Origin: CAJCBL01 sp035298965
GTDB taxonomy: Bacteria > Verrucomicrobiota > Verrucomicrobiia > Opitutales > Opitutaceae
Reading direction: 5' to 3'
Assembly: GCA_035298965.1 (NCBI GenBank)
Contig: DATGXO010000016.1
Location: 1-16,389, forward strand
Length of the DNA stretch: 16,389 bases
How positions within the stretch are numbered: position 1 is the first letter of the stretch; the number at the start of each line of letters is the position of its first letter. Both the position numbers and the translations under genes were made by a program. The notes beneath the pieces are model-generated. The model was not told the DNA's origin and made no database searches. It saw only the letters and a program-made list of their open reading frames with translations. Below are positions 7,701 through 13,698 of this stretch, in pieces.

Positions 7701-7924
7701 CCGGCCATTTCCATCTCGATGGGCACGGTGACGAGCGTCTCGACCTCGTCGGGCGCGAGCCCGCCGATGGCGGTGTTGATCTGTACCTGCGGACTGGTGA
7801 TGTCCGGCACGGCGTCGACCGTCACGCAGAACGCCGACCACACGCCGACCGCCACGAGGCCGAGCACCGCGGCGAGCACGAAGGCGCGGCGGCGCAGGGA
7901 GAAATCGATGAGATGTTCGAACAT
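4766..7924 (-). CDS. czcA: CzcA-like heavy-metal efflux RND transporter
   Basis: A 1052-residue inner-membrane proton/metal antiporter, full length for the HME-RND family. I prefer the start MFEHLIDFSLRRRAF at 7924 because homologues begin at this motif; an ATG eight codons upstream (7948) would overlap the adaptor gene by 11 bp. The first membrane helix is followed by the periplasmic motif VPDITSPQVQI. The fourth helix carries DFGLIVDGAVVMVEN, with Asp404, Asp410 and Glu417 nearly at the positions of the proton-relay residues Asp402, Asp408 and Glu415 of Cupriavidus CzcA. This form is typical of pumps for divalent Co, Zn, Cd or Ni, unlike the CusA Cu/Ag type. The second half repeats the layout and ends in an ordinary helix 12 (VVLPVLYDLVE). 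It should assemble with the CzcC-like factor encoded upstream. Exact metal cannot be read from sequence. Confidence 0.95.
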   Translation of the reverse strand: MFEHLIDFSLRRRAFVLAAVLGLVAVGVWSAFCVTVDAVPDITSPQVQINTAIGGLAPDEVETLVTVPIEMEMAGLPGMVELRSLSKFGLSQVTMSFRDGADIYLLRQLVNERLARARDALPPEVSPTLAPIATGLGEIVYYTVRYRGGVAQNPTDRAAQLRELRLTHDYLVKPLLRATPGLAEVNAIGGYEKQILIEPDPAKLARAGVSFAQLVEVVSKSTANAGGGVLELGGEAVVVRADTRARSAEELARLPVKFAGGTEPIVVGDLAAVGIGSAVRTGASTEDGEEAVTGAAIMLAGENSRLVAQAAVARLRAIATKLPPGMELRVVYDRSDLVNATIATVRANLFEGAVLVAAILFAVLGNWRAAAVVVLAIPLSFLFLLTGLVQGKWSANLMSLGAVDFGLIVDGAVVMVENILRHLAERQRTLGRALTAEERLREVRASAREVARPMFFGVLIITVVYAPVLALTGIEGKMFRPMAIAVMLALGGALALSLTLMPVLCSWMLRGRLEEHDGRIVRAAKAVYTPLLAWALRRRAVVITAALALFAFAGWRFAGLGAEFLPQLDEGALAIQMIRGNSVGLADSVELQKRTERLLREKFPEIAGLFSRIGTAEIAMDPMGPNTSDTYVALRPRAEWREIDGRRITKAELVELMRRELAATVPGQAHLFTQPVQLRFNEMMAGARADLALKIYGDDFAELERLAGECRDVLRAIPGGADVEFDALGRLPMLEITPRRDALRRLNLHADEINAVVATALGGEEAGALVEGSRQLGIVVRLPEAARLDLAALRELPVRTAENDGIQVSLGRIADLNVADRVGVIAREDTQRRVAILVNVRGRDTDSFVREATAKLRGAVKFPTGYYFEFGGQFENLQAARARLAVVVPVALALIFALTYASFGSARQAALIFVSVPLAAAGGVFALELRGLPFTISAAVGFIALAGIAVLNGIMLISYINQLRGEGRALRAAVVEGTLTRLRPKLMTALVASLGFVPMALANGAGAEVQRPLATVVIGGIVSSTFLTLVVLPVLYDLVETRRKPRAGSGEP

Positions 7925-7937
7925 CGTGGTTGCGGGC

Positions 7938-8408
7938 TCAATGCCCATGGGTGCAGCTCACGCCGCCGTTGACCGCCTGAATTTCCGCGAGCCACAACGC
8001 CCGCGCGCCCTCCGCGACCACCGTGTCGCCCTCGTAGAGGCCGTCGCGCACCTCGACCCAGCCGCCGGCCGCCGCGGCCGTGCGCACAGGCGTCCGCAGA
8101 AACCAATCACCGTTGGCGACGAACACGAACTCGCCGCGCACCGTGCGCAGCAGCGCCGTCTCCGGAATCGCGGTCACGCTCGCCGAGCCGGGCAGGTCGC
8201 GCGTGGCCACCTCCGCCGTGACGAGCCCGGCGAACCGCTGCGCCGCCGGCCCGAGACGCAGCCCGCGGCCGGCCTTGAACTCGACCGCCGGCGACGCCTC
8301 TGCCGCGTGCTCGTGCACGCCGTGCCCCGCCTCGGCGTGCGACCCGCAGCCGGCGCACAGCGCGGCCGCGAGCACAAGCGAAACACAAAAGAGAGGTCGG
8401 GGCTTCAT
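7938..8408 (-). CDS. minimal CzcB-like RND adaptor (membrane fusion) lipoprotein
   Basis: A 156-residue protein between the outer-membrane factor (ATGA overlap at 8405-8408) and czcA. Residues 1-21 form a signal peptide ending ALCAGC, a near-canonical lipobox with Cys21. A His-rich stretch HAEAGHGVHEH (24-34) follows. Residues 45-75 resemble the start of CzcB proteins, and 81-148 (IPETALL, then GEFVFVANG, then EVRDGLYEGDTVVAEGA) match the C-terminal barrel and membrane-proximal part. The roughly 200-250 residues that normally lie between, the lipoyl domain and helical hairpin that contacts the outer-membrane factor, are missing. There is no frameshift and no remnant. The tail VSCTHGH adds another possible metal ligand set. 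The gene could be a genuinely compact adaptor or an accessory working with a full adaptor encoded elsewhere. Family call is firm in the C-terminal half, weaker before it. Confidence 0.8.
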   Translation of the reverse strand: MKPRPLFCVSLVLAAALCAGCGSHAEAGHGVHEHAAEASPAVEFKAGRGLRLGPAAQRFAGLVTAEVATRDLPGSASVTAIPETALLRTVRGEFVFVANGDWFLRTPVRTAAAAGGWVEVRDGLYEGDTVVAEGARALWLAEIQAVNGGVSCTHGH

Positions 8409-9667
8409 GGCGCGAGGCGCACGGCGCCGAAGTCGAGACCGGTGAGGAGTTGCAGGCGCAGCCCGGCGGCGAGCGCTTCGCTCTGGGTGTCGAGCAGCGC
8501 CTCGATCGCTTCGAGGTACGCGTCCTGGAGTTCGAGGTACGTGCCGAGCGGCACGGCGCCGAGTCGGTAGTGCCGGTCGGCCGCGGCCGCCGCTTCGCGA
8601 AACTTCGCCACCGTCCCGGGCGACCAGCGCCGGATCTCGGCCACCTTCGCGGCAAACGTCTGCGCGGCGAGCGCGACCTCGCGCTCCAGTTCCCGCTGCG
8701 CCGCGCGCACGGCCGCCTCGGCCTGGAGGCGCCGCGCCTCCGCGGCCTCGATGCCCGCCCGCGGCGCACGCGTGATCGGCAGCGGCAGACTCAGGCCGAG
8801 TCCCACCGTCGTTTCGCGACCGTCTCCTCCCTCACGCGTGTAGAAGGGGCCGACGGTCACGTCCGGATAACGTTCGTGCCGGGCCAACCGCACCGCGAAA
8901 CCCTGGCGCTCCAGTTCGAGACGGCGGGCGCGGAACTCGAAGTTGTTCTCCCGCGCGGCGTCGAGGAGGGCGACGAGCTCCGGCGCGTCGCCAAAAACCG
9001 GGCTCACCGGCGCGAGGAGAAGCGGCGTGTCGGGCGCGGCGCCGCGGAGCTGGTTGAGTTCGAGCAACGCGGCCTGCAATTCCAGCTCGGCGGCCGTGGC
9101 GCGGCGTTGCAGCGCCAGGTCCTGCGCCTCGATCGCGCGCAGCTCCAGCTCGGGGGTGAGGCCGCCGGGCTCGCGGGCGAGCAACGTCTCCTTGAGCGCG
9201 GCGTAGCGGTCGGCCACCTCGCGCACGGCGTCGGCCTTCAGCGCGGCGGCGTGCAGACCCTGCGCAAGCTCACGGGAGCGGGCCGCGAGCTCCGCGCGGA
9301 AACGCCCCAGCCCCGCCTCGGCGAGCGCGACATCGCGCTGCGCCACGGCTTTGCGCAGGGCCAGCCGGCCGGGCCACACAAACGTCTGCGCGAGCGACAC
9401 CGACCACACGGCGCCCTCGCCGGCGAGTTCACCGCCGGCGGCGCGGACACGTTTGCGTCCCAGCTCGACCGACAACTCGGGCGGGGGCGGCGCGATCGCT
9501 CGCGCCTCGGCGCCGACCGCGGCCACTTCGGCCTCGAACTGGCGCAGCTCGGGATGCCCGGCGGCGATCTCGGCTACGAGCGCTTCGATCGGGATGGGAG
9601 TCGGTTGGGCGGCCGCAGCAGCGACCGAAAACGGAACGAGAGTGAGGAAAACGAGACGGGAGGACAT
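8405..9667 (-). CDS. czcC: CzcC-like outer-membrane factor (TolC/OEP family)
   Basis: A 420-residue outer-membrane channel component. The start is the ATG at 9667 (MSSRLVFLTLVPFSVAAAAA), which places a signal peptide at the N-terminus; an in-frame ATG at 9742 would add 25 residues without signal character. The mature part shows the two-fold OEP layout: long Ala/Glu/Leu-rich helices, VWSVSLAQTFVWPGRLALR, a second repeat with YPDVTVGPFYTREGG and GLGLSLPLPI, and a C-terminal helix with YRLGAVPLGTYLELQDAYLEA. These last two motifs are characteristic of CzcC-type factors, which export metal across the outer membrane. Its stop overlaps the adaptor start by ATGA, implying coupled translation. A 116-bp spacer with hairpins separates it from the small Cys/His-rich gene upstream. 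Confidence 0.93.
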   Translation of the reverse strand: MSSRLVFLTLVPFSVAAAAAQPTPIPIEALVAEIAAGHPELRQFEAEVAAVGAEARAIAPPPPELSVELGRKRVRAAGGELAGEGAVWSVSLAQTFVWPGRLALRKAVAQRDVALAEAGLGRFRAELAARSRELAQGLHAAALKADAVREVADRYAALKETLLAREPGGLTPELELRAIEAQDLALQRRATAAELELQAALLELNQLRGAAPDTPLLLAPVSPVFGDAPELVALLDAARENNFEFRARRLELERQGFAVRLARHERYPDVTVGPFYTREGGDGRETTVGLGLSLPLPITRAPRAGIEAAEARRLQAEAAVRAAQRELEREVALAAQTFAAKVAEIRRWSPGTVAKFREAAAAADRHYRLGAVPLGTYLELQDAYLEAIEALLDTQSEALAAGLRLQLLTGLDFGAVRLAP

Positions 9668-9713
9668 GGCAGTTGCACGGACGGCTGGCCGGATTTCCCG
9701 GCACACGGCGGAG

Positions 9714-9767
9714 CCGAGCCGCGCGGGCTCGGGCACCACCATTTCGGCGGACTCGCAGTAGTCCGCC
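9714..9767. other. two hairpins in the leader of the outer-membrane factor gene
   Basis: CCGAGCC (9714-9720) pairs with GGCTCGG (9726-9732), and GGCGGACT (9746-9753) pairs with AGTCCGCC (9760-9767). Both lie in the 116-bp gap between the small exported protein and czcC. They could tune read-through or translation of czcC. Stems of 7-8 bp are not rare in DNA this rich in G and C, so function is uncertain. Confidence 0.35.
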
Positions 9768-9783
9768 CCGGTTCAACTGCCCA

Positions 9784-10158
9784 TCAGGGCGCGCGCGCCG
9801 CAGCGACCACGCGCTCCGTAGCACGCCACCGCCCGCCGATCTCCGGCGGAGCCGCGAGCCACGGGGTCACGCCGTTGTCGGCGTCGTTCTCCGTCCGGAG
9901 CTCCGGCCGCAACACCTCGAGCAACGCCAGCGCCGGCACGCACAAGACCAGCGCGCTCAGCTCCTCGCGCGGCACACCGGCTTCGAGCGTCGCGCAGTGG
10001 TCCGATTCGCAATGCGAGTCCGCCACCGGCAGCGCTTCATCCGCGCAGCAACCCGCGGTCTCGATCCAGCCGGAGGTCTCCGCCGCGCAATGCAGCGTCG
10101 CCGGCAGCCAGAAGGCGACCAGTATCCAGGCGACGAGCGTGAAGATCCGCCGGAGCAC
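9784..10158 (-). CDS. small exported Cys/His-rich protein, first gene of efflux operon
   Basis: I prefer the GTG at 10158, which gives a 124-residue protein starting (M)LRRIFTLVAWILVAFWLP, a compact signal peptide. A GTG at 10203 would add 15 residues ahead of it. After the signal come LHCAAE, then GCCADE (Cys37, Cys38) and DSHCESDHCATLEAG (His49, Cys50, His54, Cys55). Five cysteines and three histidines in the first 33 residues after the signal core point to metal binding or disulfides in the periplasm. A hydrophobic stretch LSALVLCVPALALLEVL (68-84) follows. The gene opens the czc-like block, 116 bp before czcC on the same strand, so a metal-capture or sensing role for the pump is a reasonable inference. 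I do not recognise a named family. Confidence 0.72.
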   Translation of the reverse strand: MLRRIFTLVAWILVAFWLPATLHCAAETSGWIETAGCCADEALPVADSHCESDHCATLEAGVPREELSALVLCVPALALLEVLRPELRTENDADNGVTPWLAAPPEIGGRWRATERVVAAARAP

Positions 10159-10322
10159 GGCGGCGGATGAGAGCGTGCCGTGAAGTTTTGTCAAATTCGG
10201 CACCGCGCCGCGCCGATCCGCAGCGAAGGATTGCCGCGTCTTGGGACGGCGTTCTTGCTGCCGAACAACCTTGGCGGGTCGCGCCGCTTCAGCGCGCCGT
10301 CTTTCTCCCGAACCTCAGCACC

Positions 10323-11279
10323 ATGCACCTCGTCCGTCGCTCCCTCCTCGCCGCCCTGCTCCTGGCTACCCCGCTCGCTCTGCGCGCCGCCGATCCCGCG
10401 CCCGAAGCGCCCGCCGCCTCCACCGCAACACCGGTCGAGGAGGAGCCGCCGAAGACTTTCGCCGAAGCGCTCCACCGCAAGGGCGTGAAGACCACCGAGG
10501 GCCCCGCGAAGGTCGCGCTCGGCTCCGTAGCCGAATACCAACTTCTGCCCGGCCAGCACTTCGTCGGCGCCGACTCTCTCGATCTCTTCTACAAGCTCAC
10601 CCACAACATGCGCGCCGGCGACGAGGTCGGCGTCGTCATCGATCCCGCCGGCTGGATGCTCTTCTTCGACTTCTCCGACGTGGGCTACGTGAAGGACGAC
10701 GAGAAGGACCAACTCAACGCCGACAAGCTCCTCGCCTCGATGCGCGAAAACCAGGATGCCGCCAACGAGGCGCGCAAGAAGGAGGGTTGGGACGAGATGA
10801 AGCTCCAGGGCTGGGCCGCCACGCCGCGTTACGACGAGAAGACGCACAACCTCACCTGGGCGCTCAAGCTCTCCTCCTCGCGCGACAACCACCAGTCCCA
10901 CTGGATCAACGAAAACATCCGTCTCCTCGGCCGCGGCGGCTACATGAACGTCACCCTCGTCGCCGATCCCGAGGAGTACCAAGCCGCCTCGCAGGCCACC
11001 GCCACGCTGCTCGCCGGCAATTTCGGCTACACCTCCGGCCATCGCTACGCCGAGTGGAAGAAGGGGGACAAGATCGCCGCCGTCGGCCTCTCCGCGCTCG
11101 TGCTCGGCGGCGGCGCCGCAGCCGCCGCGAAGATGGGCCTGCTTTCCAAGTTCGGCGCGCTGCTCGCCAAGCTCGGCAAGGGCATCATCGTCGTGATCGC
11201 CGCCATCGGCGCCGGCATCGCCAAGCTCTTCAAGAAGCTCACCGGCTCGCACCCGACCGATTCCGACAAGACCTCCTGA
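10323..11279 (+). CDS. DUF2167 family membrane-anchored protein
   Basis: A 318-residue protein with a signal peptide (MHLVRRSLLAALLLATPLAL, cleaved near ALRAA) and a Pro/Ala/Glu-rich linker to about residue 45. The DUF2167 core spans about 65-270; recognisable family segments are DFSDVGYVKDDEKDQLNADKLL (120-137, in part), EARKKEGW (149-156), LQGWAATPRYDEKTHNLTWA (161-180), NENIRLLGRGGYMNVTLV (196-213) and SGHRYAEWKKGDKIAAVGL (238-256). Two hydrophobic C-terminal segments (about 254-275 and 286-304) anchor it in the membrane with the core outside. The family has no established biochemical function. It is divergent from the efflux operon across a 164-bp gap without a clear promoter and lies 99 bp before the next + strand gene. 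Confidence 0.9.
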   Translation: MHLVRRSLLAALLLATPLALRAADPAPEAPAASTATPVEEEPPKTFAEALHRKGVKTTEGPAKVALGSVAEYQLLPGQHFVGADSLDLFYKLTHNMRAGDEVGVVIDPAGWMLFFDFSDVGYVKDDEKDQLNADKLLASMRENQDAANEARKKEGWDEMKLQGWAATPRYDEKTHNLTWALKLSSSRDNHQSHWINENIRLLGRGGYMNVTLVADPEEYQAASQATATLLAGNFGYTSGHRYAEWKKGDKIAAVGLSALVLGGGAAAAAKMGLLSKFGALLAKLGKGIIVVIAAIGAGIAKLFKKLTGSHPTDSDKTS

Positions 11280-11378
11280 GCGGCGCCGTCCCGTCGTCCA
11301 CGGCCCGGCACAGGCGCGCCGAGCGACGCCTTCGTTCTCCTCGTTGCCTTCGGTCGCCTTCCGGAACTCTCCTCCCCC

Positions 11379-12569
11379 ATGTCCGAATGGTGGTCCGTGC
11401 TCGCGATCTTCTGGATCGCCTACCTCGTCGACGGCCTGCGCCGCCGTCGCCTGCCGCACACCACCATCCGCCGCGCCGCGCCGCGGCCCGCCGTCCTGCA
11501 CCACGCGCGGCTGCATCTGCTCCCGCCCGCGCCGTGGGCCTGGCGGTTCCGCGCCGACGATCCGCCCTTCGCCCTCTCGCCGGAAGGCTTGTGCAACCAA
11601 GCCGTGGCGACAGCCGGCCGCCCCGCCGAGCGCGCGCCCTTCACCGCCGTCTGGCGCTGGGAACAGATCGAAACCGTCGCCGAGAAACAGGGCTGGCTCG
11701 TGGTGAACGGCCGCCTCTTCGCCCCGGCCGCCGCCGCCTGGCCCGCCGCCGAGCTGCTCGCGCTCGCTCGCGCGCTCGCGCCGCTCACGCCCACCGCGCG
11801 TGAAACGCACCTGCGCCGCTGGCTCGACCTGCGGCTGCGCCCCGCGCACTGGCGCCGCCGCCTGGCGGTGATCCGCCGCCGCACGGGTGATTGCGCCTGG
11901 CTCAACACCGCAGCGCTCCTGGCCATGGTTGCCGTCACCGCGATCGTCTGCCTCGCCCCGTCGACCGAGGAGTACGAGGAGGCGCCGCGCATCCTGCGCC
12001 TGCTCTCGCCGCTGCTGCTCTTCGCGCTGGTCGCCTACCTCGGCGGGATCGTTTCCGCGATTCTCGCCACGCGCCGGCTGCGCCGCTGGCTCCAGCCGGG
12101 CACGACAAAGGCGATCTTCTCCGCCGCGCTCTTCCCGCCGCAGGGCCTGCGTTGGCGCCGCCTGTTGACCGATGCCGCCACGCCCGCGCCGCACCCGCTG
12201 CTCGTCGCGCTCGCCGCCCCCGGTCGCCGGCTGCGCGAGGAAACGGCGTTCGCCGCCCTCGCCGACGCGCGTTGGCCGCTGCCGCTGCCCGAGGAAATCG
12301 CCGGCGGGGAAAACACACCCTCCGCGCCGCCTCCCGGGCTGCTCGCCGCCGCGCGCCCGATCCGCGCGTGGCACGCGGCCGATGGCGAACGCCGTCTCCA
12401 CGCGTGGTTCGCCACCGCCGGGATCGATCCCTCCGCCCTGCTCGCCCCGCCGCAGCCCGACGGCTCCGGCGCCCGGAGCTATTGCCCCCGCTGCCGCAGC
12501 CAGTTCGTCCGCACCGATGGCGCCTGCCCCCGCGGCATCCCGCTCACGCCGCTGCCGCCGCCGCGTTGA
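11379..12569 (+). CDS. membrane protein of unknown function with incomplete C-terminal zinc ribbon
   Basis: A 396-residue protein starting at the ATG after CTCCTCCCCC. Hydrophobic segments lie at about 3-18, 177-194 and 207-230, so the protein is probably membrane-bound with large soluble parts on either side. A pattern VWRWEQIETV with LVVNGRLFAP (91-115) looks like a small beta domain, perhaps a PH-like or YcxB-like fold, but I cannot confirm this. The end reads SYCPRCRSQFVRTDGACPRG, a zinc-ribbon pattern with Cys369, Cys372 and Cys383; the fourth ligand expected two residues after Cys383 in a CPxC pair is Arg-Gly here. No named family is recognised. It may be co-transcribed with the DUF2167 gene 99 bp upstream. 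Confidence 0.8.
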   Translation: MSEWWSVLAIFWIAYLVDGLRRRRLPHTTIRRAAPRPAVLHHARLHLLPPAPWAWRFRADDPPFALSPEGLCNQAVATAGRPAERAPFTAVWRWEQIETVAEKQGWLVVNGRLFAPAAAAWPAAELLALARALAPLTPTARETHLRRWLDLRLRPAHWRRRLAVIRRRTGDCAWLNTAALLAMVAVTAIVCLAPSTEEYEEAPRILRLLSPLLLFALVAYLGGIVSAILATRRLRRWLQPGTTKAIFSAALFPPQGLRWRRLLTDAATPAPHPLLVALAAPGRRLREETAFAALADARWPLPLPEEIAGGENTPSAPPPGLLAAARPIRAWHAADGERRLHAWFATAGIDPSALLAPPQPDGSGARSYCPRCRSQFVRTDGACPRGIPLTPLPPPR

Positions 12570-12702
12570 TCGAACGAAACGGCGTGTTACCGCTCGATTC
12601 TCGGGCGCCGACGCGTATCCTCACCGCCGTTCCCGGAACGCGGCTTGCCCCCACCAGGTGCGCGCCGGGGAGTTTTTCGCGACCCCGAACAACTGCCCCG
12701 CC

Positions 12703-13563
12703 ATGAGCCAGCCGCCCGCCTTCGACGTCTTCCTCTCGCACAGCAACAAGGACAAACCCGACGTGCGCGCCCTCCGCGACCGCCTGCTCGCGCACCAGCT
12801 CTCCGTCTGGTTCGACGAGGACGAGCTCCGCCCCGGCATCCCGTGGCAACAACTCCTCGAAGATGGCATCCTCCAGTCGCGCAGCGTCGCCGTCGTCGTC
12901 GGCCCCTCGGGCGCCGGACCTTGGGAAACCGAGGAGATGCGCGCCGCGTTGCAGCTCGCGGTCGACGACCGGGAAACGCTGCGTCCCGTGATCCCCGTGC
13001 TCCTGCGCGGCGCGCACAAACCCGCGCTGCCGCTCTTCCTCCGCAGCCGCACCTGGGTCGATCTCGGCGAGGGCGACGACGACGAGAAAGCCCTCGACCG
13101 TCTCCTCTGGGGCATCACGGGCCGGAAGCGGAACACCCGCCCGGCCCCGCCGCTCCACACAGCCCCCGCCGCCACGCCGGAACCCGCGCCCACGAAGCGA
13201 CATTCCGCTCCCCCGCCGATCCCGATGCCGACGAGCCATGCGCTCGCGAGCATCCTCCCCGGCTCATGGCAGGTGCGGATCCAGACGCCCTTCGCCCTCG
13301 GCACGCTGCAACTCGTCCTCACCGCGGAAGGCACGTTCCGCGGCGAATTGCTCACCCCGATGGGCCAGAGCCTCGTCGACGGCCAGTGGAAGGCCGATGC
13401 CACCGCCAGCCAGATCCTGCTCCAAGGCCGTCAGGCCGCCGGCTTCCAGGTGATGCCGTACTACGCGCTCGTGCAGGTCACGTTTTTCGACGCACAACAG
13501 ATCGTCGGCATGACCGCCGCCGGCGAACAGGTCACCTGGCACAAACAAAGTCCGGCTGCCTGA
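12703..13563 (+). CDS. TIR-domain protein with uncharacterised beta-rich C-terminal domain
   Basis: A 286-residue protein starting at the ATG after CTGCCCCGCC; the open frame runs further upstream but the TIR domain begins right after this Met. Residues 6-136 form a bacterial TIR domain: FDVFLSHSNKDK (7-18), VWFDEDELRPG (35-45), GILQSRSVAVVVGPSG (55-70), WETEEMRAAL (74-83) and a VIPVLLRG strand. Glu78 sits four residues after Trp74, the same spacing as the catalytic Glu642 of SARM1, so NAD hydrolase or cyclase activity is plausible. A Pro/Ala-rich linker (143-175) leads to a domain at 186-281 with GSWQVRIQ, GTFRGELL, DGQWKADA and EQVTWH, suggestive of an antiparallel beta sheet. No SLOG, SIR2 or Argonaute partner lies nearby. 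Substrate and trigger are unknown. Confidence 0.9.
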   Translation: MSQPPAFDVFLSHSNKDKPDVRALRDRLLAHQLSVWFDEDELRPGIPWQQLLEDGILQSRSVAVVVGPSGAGPWETEEMRAALQLAVDDRETLRPVIPVLLRGAHKPALPLFLRSRTWVDLGEGDDDEKALDRLLWGITGRKRNTRPAPPLHTAPAATPEPAPTKRHSAPPPIPMPTSHALASILPGSWQVRIQTPFALGTLQLVLTAEGTFRGELLTPMGQSLVDGQWKADATASQILLQGRQAAGFQVMPYYALVQVTFFDAQQIVGMTAAGEQVTWHKQSPAA

Positions 13564-13587
13564 TGCCGCTCAACAAGCTCGAGCGCT

Positions 13588-13611
13588 CCCGCCCGCCAGC
13601 CAGCGGGCGGG
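13588..13611. terminator. GC-rich hairpin between convergent genes
   Basis: CCCGCCCGC (13588-13596) and GCGGGCGGG (13603-13611) form a perfect 9-bp stem with a CAGCCA loop, 24 bp after the TIR gene stop. The opposing reductase gene ends at 13699. No T run follows on either strand, so a bidirectional end of transcription is likely but not certain. Nothing else is seen in the 135-bp gap. Confidence 0.5.
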
Positions 13612-13698
13612 CGAGGGGCCATCGCGCCGGATCGGCGGCGGCGGGGCGGTTCGGGGATGCCGAGCGCCCGATCAGCTCCGTCGCCGTAATCCGGCGTC

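Noticed and set aside
5678..7972. A 764-codon open frame on the + strand opposite czcA
   Set aside because: It is antisense to a full-length RND pump with all family motifs; its translation is Arg/Glu/His-rich and low-complexity, the usual shadow of G+C-rich genes.
8450..10183. A 577-codon open frame on the + strand opposite czcC
   Set aside because: It covers czcC and the small exported gene in antisense and shows no protein-like motifs.
10189..10194. TTGACA on the - strand as a -35 box for the efflux operon
   Set aside because: The hexamer is perfect, but at 16-18 bp spacing the -10 candidates (such as TCTCAT) are poor and transcription would begin almost at the start codon; it also falls in the possible longer reading frame.
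10191..12401. A 736-codon open frame on the - strand opposite the DUF2167 and zinc-ribbon genes
   Set aside because: It spans two recognisable + strand genes and the gap between them, has Gly/Arg/Glu-rich composition and no domain pattern.
12172..12702. Upstream extension of the TIR protein frame
   Set aside because: It overlaps the end of the zinc-ribbon gene in another frame and has Arg/Pro/Ser-rich composition; the TIR domain starts immediately after the Met at 12703.
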